From NCBI GenBank assembly GCA_015039315.1, contig WIDE01000010.1:387478-425952 (forward strand): a stretch of DNA of 38,475 bases, given 5' to 3'. Positions 21,354 through 31,526 of this stretch are shown piece after piece. The first letter of the stretch is position 1. Each line of letters starts with the position of its first letter. A model generated the notes under the pieces. That model saw only the letters and a list, made by a program, of their open reading frames with translations, had not been told where the DNA came from and ran no database searches. Source of the stretch: Clavulina sp. PMI_390 (lineage: Eukaryota > Basidiomycota > Agaricomycetes > Cantharellales > Hydnaceae). The position numbers were made by a program, and so were the translations under genes.

Positions 21354-22055
21354 GGTTGCGCACTTGCTTCAAGGATGTGTGTAGACTCAGGTAGATAAGC
21401 CTAGTTGGGACACAGAGACCGCTTTGTGTGAGCCATGTGGTCTGATGACGAGAAGAGGACTTGGGTGTGCTCACTTGACTTTGTTGAGTCACTATTGAGC
21501 GAGTGGCCGCCGGCAAGACGAGTATCCCAGTCGTTGCACCAAGAGAGGAGAGAGAGAGGATGCCCTTGCTTGGGATGCAATCGAGCTGGGGTATGATGAC
21601 CACGAGTCTTATATACTCCCCGCACCCTGGTACTTAGCCACTGCTAAACCGTAAAGGCGGGTGACTGGCGATGCAACTCTTTTCTTCTTCATAATTGGCA
21701 ATACAAATTTGAATGCGCGACGCGTTACTGCATCACTTGACCCCCCCACCGTCACGCGCGCCTATTTCACTTGCAAGCCCCCCCGCCGGCTCGGCCTATC
21801 CCAGTCTATCCAAGACCGAGGCAAAGACCCTGGCCGTGATCGGTTATCGATGGCTTGATTCCTGGCCAACAAGCATTTTCTCATTTGACCGTTACATGGG
21901 TACAGCACATTAGTTATAGTGCAAGCTCAGCGTCTACTGCATCTGAGTCTAAATACATGCATATTCCAGGAACGCATCATAAGTATTATAACATGCAGCA
22001 AATTTGCTCTTGGCACATCCTTGGAAAAAGTATAGAAGCGTGTCATCACCATTTA
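21354..22055. other. Intergenic region, P450 promoter and CDF 3' side
   Basis: This 702-bp gap lies between two minus-strand genes. A TATA box at 21608-21615 is about 255 bp upstream of the P450 ATG. A possible 5' UTR intron (donor GTGAGC at 21474, acceptor ending at 21401) would shorten the leader. The rest, about 21660-22055, shows no gene. Confidence 0.45.
21608..21615 (-). promoter_or_regulatory. TATA box of the P450 gene
   Basis: On the minus strand the sequence is TATATAAG. The long distance to the ATG at 21353 implies a leader of about 220 nt or a spliced leader. Confidence 0.5.
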
Positions 22056-25000
22056 TCACCGCGCGACGTGTCCGGATGGGTTGTTCGGATTGAAGTCGAT
22101 ATGGCAGTCTGGAGAAATGAAGATCGATGTAGAGATGGGAGAAACAAAAGGCCCAGGTCCGGTATCGGTTGTGGCGTCGAAGGACCCCATATCCACGTTG
22201 GTGGGAATGACAGGAACATCATGGGCGATCGCCGAGACCGGATAAAGACAGATGGCGGAGAAATGGTCAATCGATCCCGAACCCGGAGGCGGCGTCGAAG
22301 TGCGCCAGTCAACAGAGAGCGAGGGGTAGAATGATTCACCCAGGCGTGGTTGTAGTAGTGGTGATATACGCGAGTAACAGTGTAAGCAGATCCACCACAC
22401 GGTAGCAGTAAGTAACCCATGATATGAAGAAGAACCAAGGATAAATCATGAAGCATAGAAACGTCATCATAGTTAGCCATCGTGTTTTTCATTCATATCA
22501 AAGGAGAAAACATAAGAATCCAAACACTCACAAGCCCTCTCAATCCCACTCAGACTCTCTAGTGCATACTGCACGCTCTCCCCGACGTTGTGAGCCCTTG
22601 GGAGCGGTGAGTCAGCTGAGAGCACAATGTCGACCTCGGCGATACACTGATCGCCAGACGCATACACGTCGACGTGCTCAAGCGCCAAAATATAAGGTGA
22701 GAAACGCGTTACGAGGTACGCGACGCGCTACATTGAGGTGGCGGCAGGTGAAAATGTGATGCCGCGAATCAGAGGAGCGTAAGAGTGTACGGGGTGGTGG
22801 GAACAAACCTGATGCTCCTCTGGACCTCTTCGCATGCCCATCAGCTGCCTGATATTCTGTGTCAGTGTCTTCACCCATTCCACAATGACTAGCAGTGGAA
22901 CCAAGGGTACGGTCGCCGAGTTAGCCACTAGTTCTTACTCTGATCTGAAAGAGAGAAACGCACTGTACAGTGATAGGACCAGCCCACCAAACGGATCAAG
23001 CCACGCCGCGCCGATTTTCTGTCCGACGAACGGGAAGATCAAGGACATGATATTGAACACGACCTAAAAATAAGAATAGGAGAGGAGGGGGGGATGTCAG
23101 TTGGCGCCCAAGGACCAGGGGAGAGGAACAAGCAGGCCGAACTTACATCGTTCTCCGCATCCTGCGCTAGCGCTACGTAGGAAACAATGAACGACGTGTC
23201 AGATTTCAATCATTGAGGATATTTTCCAGTGAAGACCAATTCTAGGTGGAGTAAAAACGAACCTTGCACGGTAGAGCTCTTTGACCCGCGAGTCGTGATC
23301 CACACACCAGCCTTCACGACAATAGTCACAAGCATAACGATAATGCCACTCAGACCAATCTCTACGATCTCGCCCTTGCCACCTTCTGCAGCAATAGCAA
23401 ACAGCCGCTCGCACGACTCGATGAACACCTGGACGAAACTATGGATGGTTGTTCGAAGTGAGGCCAGGAGACAGGTTTAGCGAGAGGAAACCATCCCGTT
23501 ACGAACAAAGAAACTGTCAGCCCACCTCGCGATCATAAAGACACTAAAGACTACGACACCCATCGGCTCTGCTCTCCTCAGCCCAACGGGGTACGTATAT
23601 CGCTGCTTCCAGCTACGGTTCTCAATGATGCGTGAGGCGCCGTACAGGATGATCGTGCTGAGGAGATCCATGCCGCTATCCAGGACCGAGGCCCAGAGCG
23701 AGATCGAGTTGGAGACGAAGGCGACGAGTACCTTCATCGCCAGCAGGATAATGTTCTACTCGCAGAAGATCAGATGGTTGCACACATAGTAGTCAAGAGC
23801 GGCAAAAACGCACAATGATGAGGTTGAAGTTGACCACCCATCGCGCATACCGTGCCAATTTCTCATCAGCACTGAACCCTCCACCCTCCTCATCCCCTCC
23901 GTTGTTCAGGCCCTTGCCATACTGCGGTAAGAGCGCGCTAGTCTCGCCGTCCTCTTCCTCGAAGCACATGGCAGGTGTACCGTCAAGGAGTTCATCGACT
24001 AGGATTCAAAATCGAAAGGGGATAATAAGGGCCGTTAGTCCAAGGCTCATTGGAAAACTCGTAGCACACAGACCTTCCTTGAACATATCCTACCACATAG
24101 CAAGCAACGTGCGCAATCAGCCTCCATGGCAATAGCGGCATAAGAAGAAGCGGTTTCCAACTCACAAGAATCTCGTTCTGATTCTCATAGAACTGTCTCA
24201 CAGCTTTCTTCCGAATCTGCTTCAGTTCCTCATCCGACTTGCGGAACACCTCGTACTTCCCACTCTGATTGTCCACCAGCCCCGCACGATCTACAATTGT
24301 GGAAAGATGCGAATTGTCCCGAATGAGTGAGTCAGGGGTTATGAGCCGCTATGAGAATTATGAACAGAAGAGGAAAGAAAGGGTGTGCGCGAGGGAAAGT
24401 AGTGTTCGGGACATGTCGGGAGGTAGTGATCAACACCCTACCCCACGTTAGTTCTCTCGATCAAATACCGAGGGCTTCCGAGCGCAAGCCAAGGAGCCTC
24501 TCGGAAGGACAACGCTTCTCAAGATATATAAGAAGAACCGGTGACTCACGATACAAGCTCTCGACATTCCCCTCCTCGTCTGGAGGCACGTCATCAATTT
24601 CCACACTCTTGAATACGGCAGGGTACGAGCGCCTTCTTGATTTCTTTGCGCTCATTGCTGTATTACTGCGTACCATCGACGTGGTTGAAAGATGACGTTG
24701 CTTGACGGGTGGTGGACCAGGTGACATGGACGGAGACCGTGACCGCGACCCATAATCACGGCCACGCCCATTCCCAGTCCCGTTTCTCGCACCTCGATAC
24801 GCGTTATTGCTGGTTGGTACAGATTGGGAGAGTGCTGAGAAGGAATTGTGTCCTTGCGGAGGGGAGGCGGATGCAAATTGAAGATTTGCATGGATGGGTT
24901 GCGGGCTCGACGTCATTGCACCCGACAACCGTGCGGAGTTGGGGCCAGTGTAAATCATCGAGACGGGCGAACTCCCACTTGGAGACGTCGCCACGCTCGA

Positions 25001-25933
25001 AGCAGAAGGGAGCTGGAGCTGTCCACCAGCTCGGCCCGGATTTGCATCCAGATCCTCAAAGTCAGCCTCGTAGAACGAGTCGCGTGCGCGCGATTGCGTG
25101 GGACGACGATTGTTCGATGATGCGGCACTCATATTCTCGTGGATAGTATTGAGGGGAGGTGAAGAGGCGTTGGGAAGTGTAGAGCTTGTGGCGCCGTAGT
25201 CGCGTTGGGTCGACTTGGTTGTTGGTGGTTTCGGGCTCGGTGACGATGTACTCGAGGCCGAAGGAGCAAGAGCAGCAGCACTCATTGGGGTTGTAGCGGC
25301 GTCGTTGACCGGCATCTCAACCGGGGTTTCAACAAGCCTTACTATTTTGAAAGGAGGCCGCCTATCTCCGGCATGGCCAGTTGGACTGGTGCTAACACCA
25401 GGAGTCGCAGTGGCAGTGGTGGCATTGACATCCTTGGACGATGCCCATGGATTGCCAGATTCCGACATGTTGGTTTGCTTGAACGACACTGAGCGCAAGC
25501 AGGGTCTTGTAATCGGAGCTGGAGTCTCTACAACGCTCGCTCTAGAGCCACGATTACCTCTCGGACCAACGGGAGAGGAGCTATTGGGTGGAGATGTTGA
25601 GCCTGCGACGAGGCTGCTCGGTGAGTTGACGCCTGTTGACTCCGGCGTTCTCCAATTCAATTGCCAACTGATACTCGCATCTGCACCTCGCTCGTCATTA
25701 GGCTCATCGACGTCAGAATCGATCGTGAGCAGATCATCAGAGTCCGCGGCCACGATCGCCCGCACAAACGTGGGCACAGGCGACGATGGGCCCATCACTG
25801 ACGCCGGCAACACGGCTGTCATTGGCATTGAGGTGCTGGCATGGTTTGTCGCATACATATAGTCAGCAGACTGCTGTGATGCAGCAGAACACTCTGACCC
25901 GCTGCGACGGCGAGTGACGAACTGGGCTGGCAT
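22056..25933 (-). CDS. Cation diffusion facilitator transporter, Mn-CDF type, with long disordered N-terminus
   Basis: This is a predicted metal/proton antiporter moving Mn2+ (possibly Fe2+) out of the cytosol. Exons are 25933-24550, 24290-24166, 24089-24074, 23998-23814, 23755-23526, 23438-23263, 23172-23147, 23063-22964, 22888-22809, 22727-22532 and 22108-22056 (856 residues). Residues 1-455 are Ser/Pro/Thr-rich and probably disordered. The transport domain starts after LKQIRKKAVRQFYENQNEIL. Metal-site motifs are LDSGMD (D596, D600) and QDAEND (D710, D714). This double DxxxD pattern marks the Mn subgroup rather than the HxxxD Zn type. DPFGGLVLSLYIIVEW and the cytoplasmic domain (HVDVYASGDQCIAEVDIVL) follow, and the last exon gives CHIDFNPNNPSGHVAR. 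The ATG at 25933 was taken because the in-frame codon 6 bp upstream is TTG. A 16-nt micro-exon and a 423-nt final intron stand out. Confidence 0.9.
22109..22531 (-). other. AG-free 423-nt intron (last intron of the CDF gene)
   Basis: The donor GTGAGT begins at 22531 and the acceptor CCAG ends at 22109. After the AG inside the donor itself, no AG occurs until the acceptor, a run of about 416 nt (equivalently, no CT on the plus strand from 22111 to 22526). Because no other AG exists, this acceptor is the only one possible, and it restores the family C-terminus in frame. A perfect branch-site-like CTAAC lies at 22476-22472, only about 58 nt from the donor and about 364 nt from the acceptor. Weaker YTNAY matches occur nearer the acceptor. 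Retention of the intron would end the protein at a TAA at 22473-22475. Confidence 0.85.
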
Positions 25934-26978
25934 AACCAACAGTCACCTCTTACTACGGTTTTGGGTTTTTGGGAGGGTGGAAGTGGTTTCCTAGAGGCTT
26001 GAGGCTTGTGGTGGGAATCTCTGTCCTCGACTGGTTGGCATGTATTCAGAGCATTCCTATTGGAGCCGCGAGGAGGCTGTTCCTCTTATCTGCGCGAACC
26101 GAGAGAGGATCTATGATGGGATGGTGGCTGGGATTCCCCTGCTTCGCACTCTGGTACGAATACTCATTGTAGTCTCTACCTCGGGCTGATGAGTTGTGGA
26201 GTTGCAATTCACTAGGTGCGGACATATGGGCCCCTCGTCCAGCATTAAACCGGCCATCGGGCCCGCAAATTCACTTTCTCTCATTACTCTCGTCCTAGCT
26301 CCCCATCGGGTTGGTCTCTCTCACTCATACCCTCCATACTCTCGGATATATCGGCGAGATCTTCGTCACGCATGCACCTCCAGCTTATCTGTTGTATAAC
26401 GAGACTTTCTCCGAGGCCGTGAACGGTGGCCAAAGGATGGGCTTGAACAGCCTCACAAAAGATGATACTGTTCTATCCAACCTTTGTCAATCATGGCCAT
26501 GACCGTCGTGGCTTCGGTTCATGTTCGTCATAGTCAGCGAATCCTAGCTTGCGGCTATTTTGGAGGCCTGCATCTTGTGACAATCAATCCACGCCTGCCG
26601 CCTGCCCAACTTCTTAGCGAGAGACCGGTTCACGGAAATCCAGCCCTCCTTCCCAAGCGGTACTGGCTTGGTAAATGGCGGGCTGTGTAAAGTGCTTCCC
26701 AAAACCTACTCTCGCTTTGGACTAGTTGCCCACATCCCTCTAAGCGTTTGCTCGCGATCGCAACTTCACCCACCGTTCCGATTCATTCATGCATACAATC
26801 AAATGTAGAGTATTCTCTATACCTGGGCAGCCCAATGCCGCATATATATTTCCATACTTGCCCAGCCATCATTAGCCTCTATCATCAACCAGTGAGGCGC
26901 GTTGAATAGCAATGGCATATACAAGGCATATGAACTAGGCCCAGATGGAAAGATCTACTGTTTGCCACTCTTGGCTCT
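25934..26978. other. Intergenic region upstream of the CDF gene
   Basis: This 1.05-kb interval holds the CDF promoter and the 3' side of the first F-box gene. Only short frames without recognisable similarity are seen. Confidence 0.45.
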
Positions 26979-28460
26979 TCACAAGCCTACTAGTGCGCTG
27001 GGTTTGAGAGGATAAAAATCCGTTTCTTCCATACTAACTGTACTGATCCACACTTTCCAGTCAGACCCGTCCAATAACTCGAGATATTCAACCTGCTCTT
27101 GTCCCTGCTCTCCAATGACATCCAACGTTCCAAAGTTCGATTGTACACGCACAATTTGGAGATGGTGTTTCGTCGAGACAAAGAATTCGATCCTTGAGAG
27201 TCTTCCGGGAGTAGATTCTCGTATCACTTTATACAAAAACTCTGTCACTGTTTCCCTTGCACTGAGGACAGTGAACACCCTGTCTGGCTCCTCACTCAAA
27301 CCTCCCCTGGGAAAGATCAGCCACTCTAATTCTTCGAGGGCAGATAGCTCGCATAGAACTTTGAATGGGAACTCAGTCATGTTCGCTATGACCGTCCCAT
27401 GACCATGCAGGCATCCGAACCGGAGAAACCGCAATGATGAAGGATCAATGGCATAAGCCCACGCGAGAATAGAAGGGAGATGTGGGGTGGGCTGGTCTGC
27501 CCAGATTGACAGCCAGTGTGCGCTCGTTAGGTGTTCAGGGGAGAGGTCCGACAAGTGGGTATATGGGTGAGGCTTGCATGGGAAAGGCCAATATGAGATA
27601 TCTCTACCATGTCTTTGACAGTAATGGAGCCGGCATTTGAAAAGATCGCGGTCGATTTTCGGGGTGTATAGCATTATGCTCTCGAGGGAGTGCTTGGTCC
27701 CATGTAACACCAGGCTTGCGTATGATGCTGGTCCGCGAAACTCCTCGATTGAAGGAAGGAGGGATCCGCCGGCCTCATCAAACATTTCAACTTCGGCTCT
27801 GAGAGCGATGGGTGATGGCGCTGACCAAAATGGAGCACCACGGGGGATTCTTCTGACAATCAGCCGTCGTATAGATGGCTGGGCAAGAAGAAATCTATAT
27901 ATACCTGGCGAGGAATCGAAAAGGCTCGCCTCGCATTCTAGCTCCTCAAGCCGGAACGACATGGGGTACAGGCCATGTCCTAGCGCTCGAGAGAAAGCAT
28001 CAGTCAGGCGCGCTATCTCGGGCGAAGTCTGAGAGATGTACAGATTGAGCTTTGTGAGATTAGGGACAATTGACAAGATTGCAGGGATTTTGAGGATGAA
28101 GGCTGCATCAGCGAAGACTGGCTCAATGGTAAGATGCCGAACATACGCGGCCCTTTGCGAGTCTCGTAAGAGAGCTTCTATCTGCTCATGGATAACCATC
28201 CCCACGCGAGTCTTCTTGGACTTGAGTGTCGGGCCAATGAAGAAGCTGCGCCATAGGAACCTTTGGGTGAACATATTTAGGCGACGGTTGAGGCGCGAAA
28301 TACAATGGAGGGGACCGGGTTCCTCATAGGACTCGATGCCAAGTTCCTCAACTATCAGGAGAAGGATCTCCGTGGGCAGTTTTGAGAAAAAATCCTTTCC
28401 GCCCTTTCGTGGCCGGGTGAGCTTGCCCCGGAGGGCAAAGGTGGCTTGTATTAGAGGCAT
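26979..28460 (-). CDS. F-box-like protein, paralogue 1 of 3
   Basis: This is a single-exon gene of 493 residues. An F-box-like motif lies at about residues 22-65 (DFFSKLPTEILLLIVEELGI, then LHCISRLNRRLNMFTQRFLW), after which comes a long helical and Leu-rich region without clear repeats (HLTIEPVFADAAFILKIPAI, PNLTKLNLYISQTS, SIRRLIVRRIPRG). F-box proteins usually recruit substrates to SCF ubiquitin ligases through Skp1; here the substrate is unknown. The C-terminus ends METDFYPL-type (SMEETDFYPLKPSALVGL), which all three paralogues share. The start is fixed because the ATG sits in the same short Ser/Thr codon context as in the two paralogues. It is the most diverged of the three and lies 6 kb from the others. 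The family is probably lineage-specific and may have lost strict F-box function. Confidence 0.85.
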   Translation of the reverse strand: MPLIQATFALRGKLTRPRKGGKDFFSKLPTEILLLIVEELGIESYEEPGPLHCISRLNRRLNMFTQRFLWRSFFIGPTLKSKKTRVGMVIHEQIEALLRDSQRAAYVRHLTIEPVFADAAFILKIPAILSIVPNLTKLNLYISQTSPEIARLTDAFSRALGHGLYPMSFRLEELECEASLFDSSPGIYRFLLAQPSIRRLIVRRIPRGAPFWSAPSPIALRAEVEMFDEAGGSLLPSIEEFRGPASYASLVLHGTKHSLESIMLYTPKIDRDLFKCRLHYCQRHGRDISYWPFPCKPHPYTHLSDLSPEHLTSAHWLSIWADQPTPHLPSILAWAYAIDPSSLRFLRFGCLHGHGTVIANMTEFPFKVLCELSALEELEWLIFPRGGLSEEPDRVFTVLSARETVTEFLYKVIRESTPGRLSRIEFFVSTKHHLQIVRVQSNFGTLDVIGEQGQEQVEYLELLDGSDWKVWISTVSMEETDFYPLKPSALVGL

Positions 28461-29535
28461 TGAAGTAGAAGATTTGGGGGCAACGACAACAGAGAGTGCA
28501 ATCAGGTTGACAGTCGATAGCTCGTTCGACGGTATATCGATGTCATAAATACGCAGTAAGTGGGCCGGGACCGAGGTTCCCTTCTCCCACGGACAACCAC
28601 CATCTCTTATTCCCTTTCACAAACTGGCCCTTTCACGTCCACAATCTACCTACAGTTGATTGCGGTATTGTCTAGATGGGTTATGATGCGGCATTCCCGC
28701 TACTACACCTCCCATACCCTACCTCTCGTCCTTAGAAGTTGCATGGAGGCATGATCCCATGGGCTGAATTGACTGGGTCGTACATCCATTGAGCTTATTC
28801 TCTTGTGACCCTTGTACTCGAGGTCGTCCTCTGAGACTGGCCAAGTAACAAGCGATACATTCTCATTTTTGTGCCTCCCAGCCTCTTCATCTCTGCCAGC
28901 TCGTTTTTATCTTTCTCAACTGTTGCCTCTTGCCATCCCTTGCTAATTCCCTGAATATCGGAGGATCCATACACCTAATCTACACATCTTGACGCTTACT
29001 GAAACCTTACATAAACGTGGTAACTTGTTGATCTTGCCTCCTTCCCAAGCGATAATATCTAGCCACAAGAACGAAGAGAAGATAGAAAAGTAGGGAAACA
29101 TTCATCGCGGGGTCGTTAATTGATCATACCTGTGGAATTAACCCCAAGCCATCCCCCCTGGGCCGGCAGCGTCCGATTGTGATTATCCACGACTCAACTT
29201 GCCACGACCCGATGACCGCTATCGCTGTCATCGAAGATAGTATATCAGCCCTACCAGCTACGGTCATGAATGAAATTCGCTCGAGTCCGCGGCAGGAGCG
29301 ATATGGGCCCAAGCCGAGTGGGACGATCCTGTTCCCTGACCTAATTCAATGCATGTACCGACAACTCCAATGCAATCAGCAATCGAGATCTCGCAAATGG
29401 AGCCACCAGACAAACAGATGAAACACTCCCAACTCCAAAATACGTTGGATACGGCTCTCCCATTCTCTCCCTCCACTCTCATCACCCTCGCCGTATCTTC
29501 GGCCTTTGTAGTCACAAGGCAGGGTATTATTGATC
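28461..29535. other. Divergent intergenic region, F-box 1 / SANT-like orphan
   Basis: This 1.1-kb interval separates divergent genes and contains both promoters. Plus frames at 29179-29421 and 29349-29573 were examined. They resemble nothing, and the second overlaps the orphan gene's first exon in another frame. Confidence 0.4.
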
Positions 29536-31028
29536 ATGCCCGCGGGCCAGCCAAGGCGTCGTGCGGATTGTGAGTCCCTTGTCTGGATTCGGTCGTCTAT
29601 GACCTAAGCACTTATCACAATTCTCTTGGTCCCTGCTCAGCGACACCAATCCGAGCAGCCCGGGACGCCTCGCCTTCGTCCGAACCTGATGCGATGAAGG
29701 AGGCGAGCTCGGGGCCAAATCGTGTGGCGAATTTAGGGAGTCAACCATGGTCGCAATCAGAGGAACATGCTCTTCGTGCTGCTTTCGAGCAGCGATATCG
29801 TGGGGACGGACTGAAGCGATTCTGCGAGGGATTAGTAAAAGAGGTTCGACTCTTATTCTCAAGCGATGAATCACTAGCGGGCTTGCTCACCCAAACGTCA
29901 TAGGGCCAGTTTGGGACACGGAGTTGGCACGCTCTTTGCGGAAAGGCTTGGAAACTGGACTTGGTTGGCACCAAAAACACCGATGGTCGGAAGGCCCCGC
30001 CTCGTCGTGCATCCCGTAGGTTCTCAAAGCGTAAGCTTCCCTCTTCCTCGGCTGTGACAATCCCCTGATAGTGATCTTTACATTCTGATCTTCCTGCTCA
30101 CCAGCGTCATCCCCTGCACCCGAGGCTCTTCCAACAGAGTATACTCCTTTGGGTTCCAAGCGCCCTGCCGCAGAGGAGACTTCACGGAGTTCAGAAGCCT
30201 CTGAATCTACGAAACGGCGTCGCCTTGACCGTCGACCTTCCAACGATGGGGCTTTGTTGCCGACGTCAACACAAGTTTCTTTTCCCGCTATCAGTAATAC
30301 TCCACGAGCACCAGAGGCCCCATCTCCTCCATTGACGCCAATCTCAGGCAAAGCGGCGGTCAAACTGCCTTCATTACCAGATGCTGAGCCCCCAAGCCTC
30401 AAGCAAGATCGGCCTAGCCAACGGGAAGCTGTTGAGCGTTTCGACGCGCTCCTTCACTCCATCCTCCAAAACGAGCCTGACCTGCACAAAAACATCGCGG
30501 TCACGGAGCTCATCGGGCAGCTCGACAATGATGAGGTACGTGGTGAAATTGTGGTGTATCTGCTATTTATGGTGTCCCTGATCCCTGACCGGCTTCATGC
30601 AATAGGACGCGTTTTGGGCATACATACAGGTTTATATGGACAACCGAGATATATTCGCTGATGTTCTTTGTGCTTGCCAAAATCTTGCGTCACGATTGCC
30701 GTTCGATTGTACCGTTGCAGACATTAGCACCATGCTGACGCGGGCTATTGTGTATGACATCCTCCCCAAACTGACCAGTGTATCAACCCTGGAAAGAGAT
30801 GTCGAGCGCAATTTAACTTTTATGGTACGCTGGACCCTCGTGACGAGTGGGCTTTGTACGGTTGAAGACCCCATTGCTCATCTTTTTTACTCTTCCAAGA
30901 TGAAAGAACGCTACCCTGTCTTGTACTGGGCGATGATACACGTGGGTATCGCCAAGTGCATTGATCAGGTCTGGGAGCGACGTTTAGCCATCTGTCCGGC
31001 ACTCAACTCCAAGGAGGATACGTCATAG
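29536..31028 (+). CDS. Hypothetical nuclear protein with a possible SANT/Myb-like segment
   Basis: I do not recognise this protein. Exons are 29536-29569, 29641-29843, 29904-30030, 30105-30535 and 30606-31028, with introns of 60-74 nt, giving 405 residues. Near the N-terminus, PWSQSEEHALRAAFEQRY and GTRSWHALCGKAWKL have spacing of tryptophans and acidic residues reminiscent of a SANT/Myb helix set, but the match is weak. A basic cluster, TKRRRLDRR, looks like a nuclear localisation signal. A disordered Pro/Ser region precedes a helical C-terminal half (about 200 residues: RFDALLHSILQNEPDLHKNI, then AFWAYIQVYMDNRDIFADVL) that is well folded in appearance. All intron phases agree. The gene converges on the TPR-like gene with 498 bp between stops. 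Confidence 0.75.
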
Positions 31029-31526
31029 TTGGCTTCCCTGTGTAATGAATCACCATTGTTTGAGGGCATTTCCAGTCGCTATTCTGGACCTCCTTCAGTG
31101 CCTCCAGTGACTGTTCCCCTTCTCTCTCGACTTTATCAGTCGTTTGCGTTGAATAGCATTGATTTCCTGTTTGTCAGGCGCATCACGCTGCCTTGCTCTT
31201 CCCTGTCATCTCCAGTATTTTCTCCCAATGCTATTTCACTCCTTTGGTTCAGGGTGATTCCTTTTGTCGTATCATTGATATGATCTTCGGCGAAACTTGC
31301 ATGGCCCCACCATCACTGGAACGACTTCCCTCCGTCCCCAACCCTCCCTCAAGGTAAAGGCTTCACGCGTTATTATTCAGTGTATTTTCTCACATTGGCA
31401 TTTGGTCGAGCTAGCTTGTCGCACAAATTCAAGGGGTTCTACACTGCTTGCGAAGAATTATGACATTGCGAGCCACTTATACGTCAGGAGAATCTCAAAA
31501 CGCCACCCTAAGCGCCATTATACATA
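31029..31526. other. Convergent 3' intergenic region
   Basis: These 498 bp lie between the stops of two convergent genes. The sequence is T-rich on the plus strand next to 31100-31260. I see no gene in it. Confidence 0.5.

Noticed and set aside
22473..22532. CDF protein ending at the TAA after an unspliced donor
   Set aside because: The resulting tail lacks the conserved CDF C-terminus, while splicing to 22109 restores it exactly in frame.
25215..25862. 215-codon plus-strand frame
   Set aside because: It is the antisense shadow of the low-complexity first exon of the CDF gene and has no protein-like features.
29887..30402. 171-codon minus-strand frame
   Set aside because: It is antisense to exons 3 and 4 of the spliced orphan gene, which has consistent phases.
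30827..30876. Possible extra intron at GTACGC in the last exon of the SANT-like orphan
   Set aside because: No suitable acceptor keeps the frame, and the unspliced reading continues as plausible protein.
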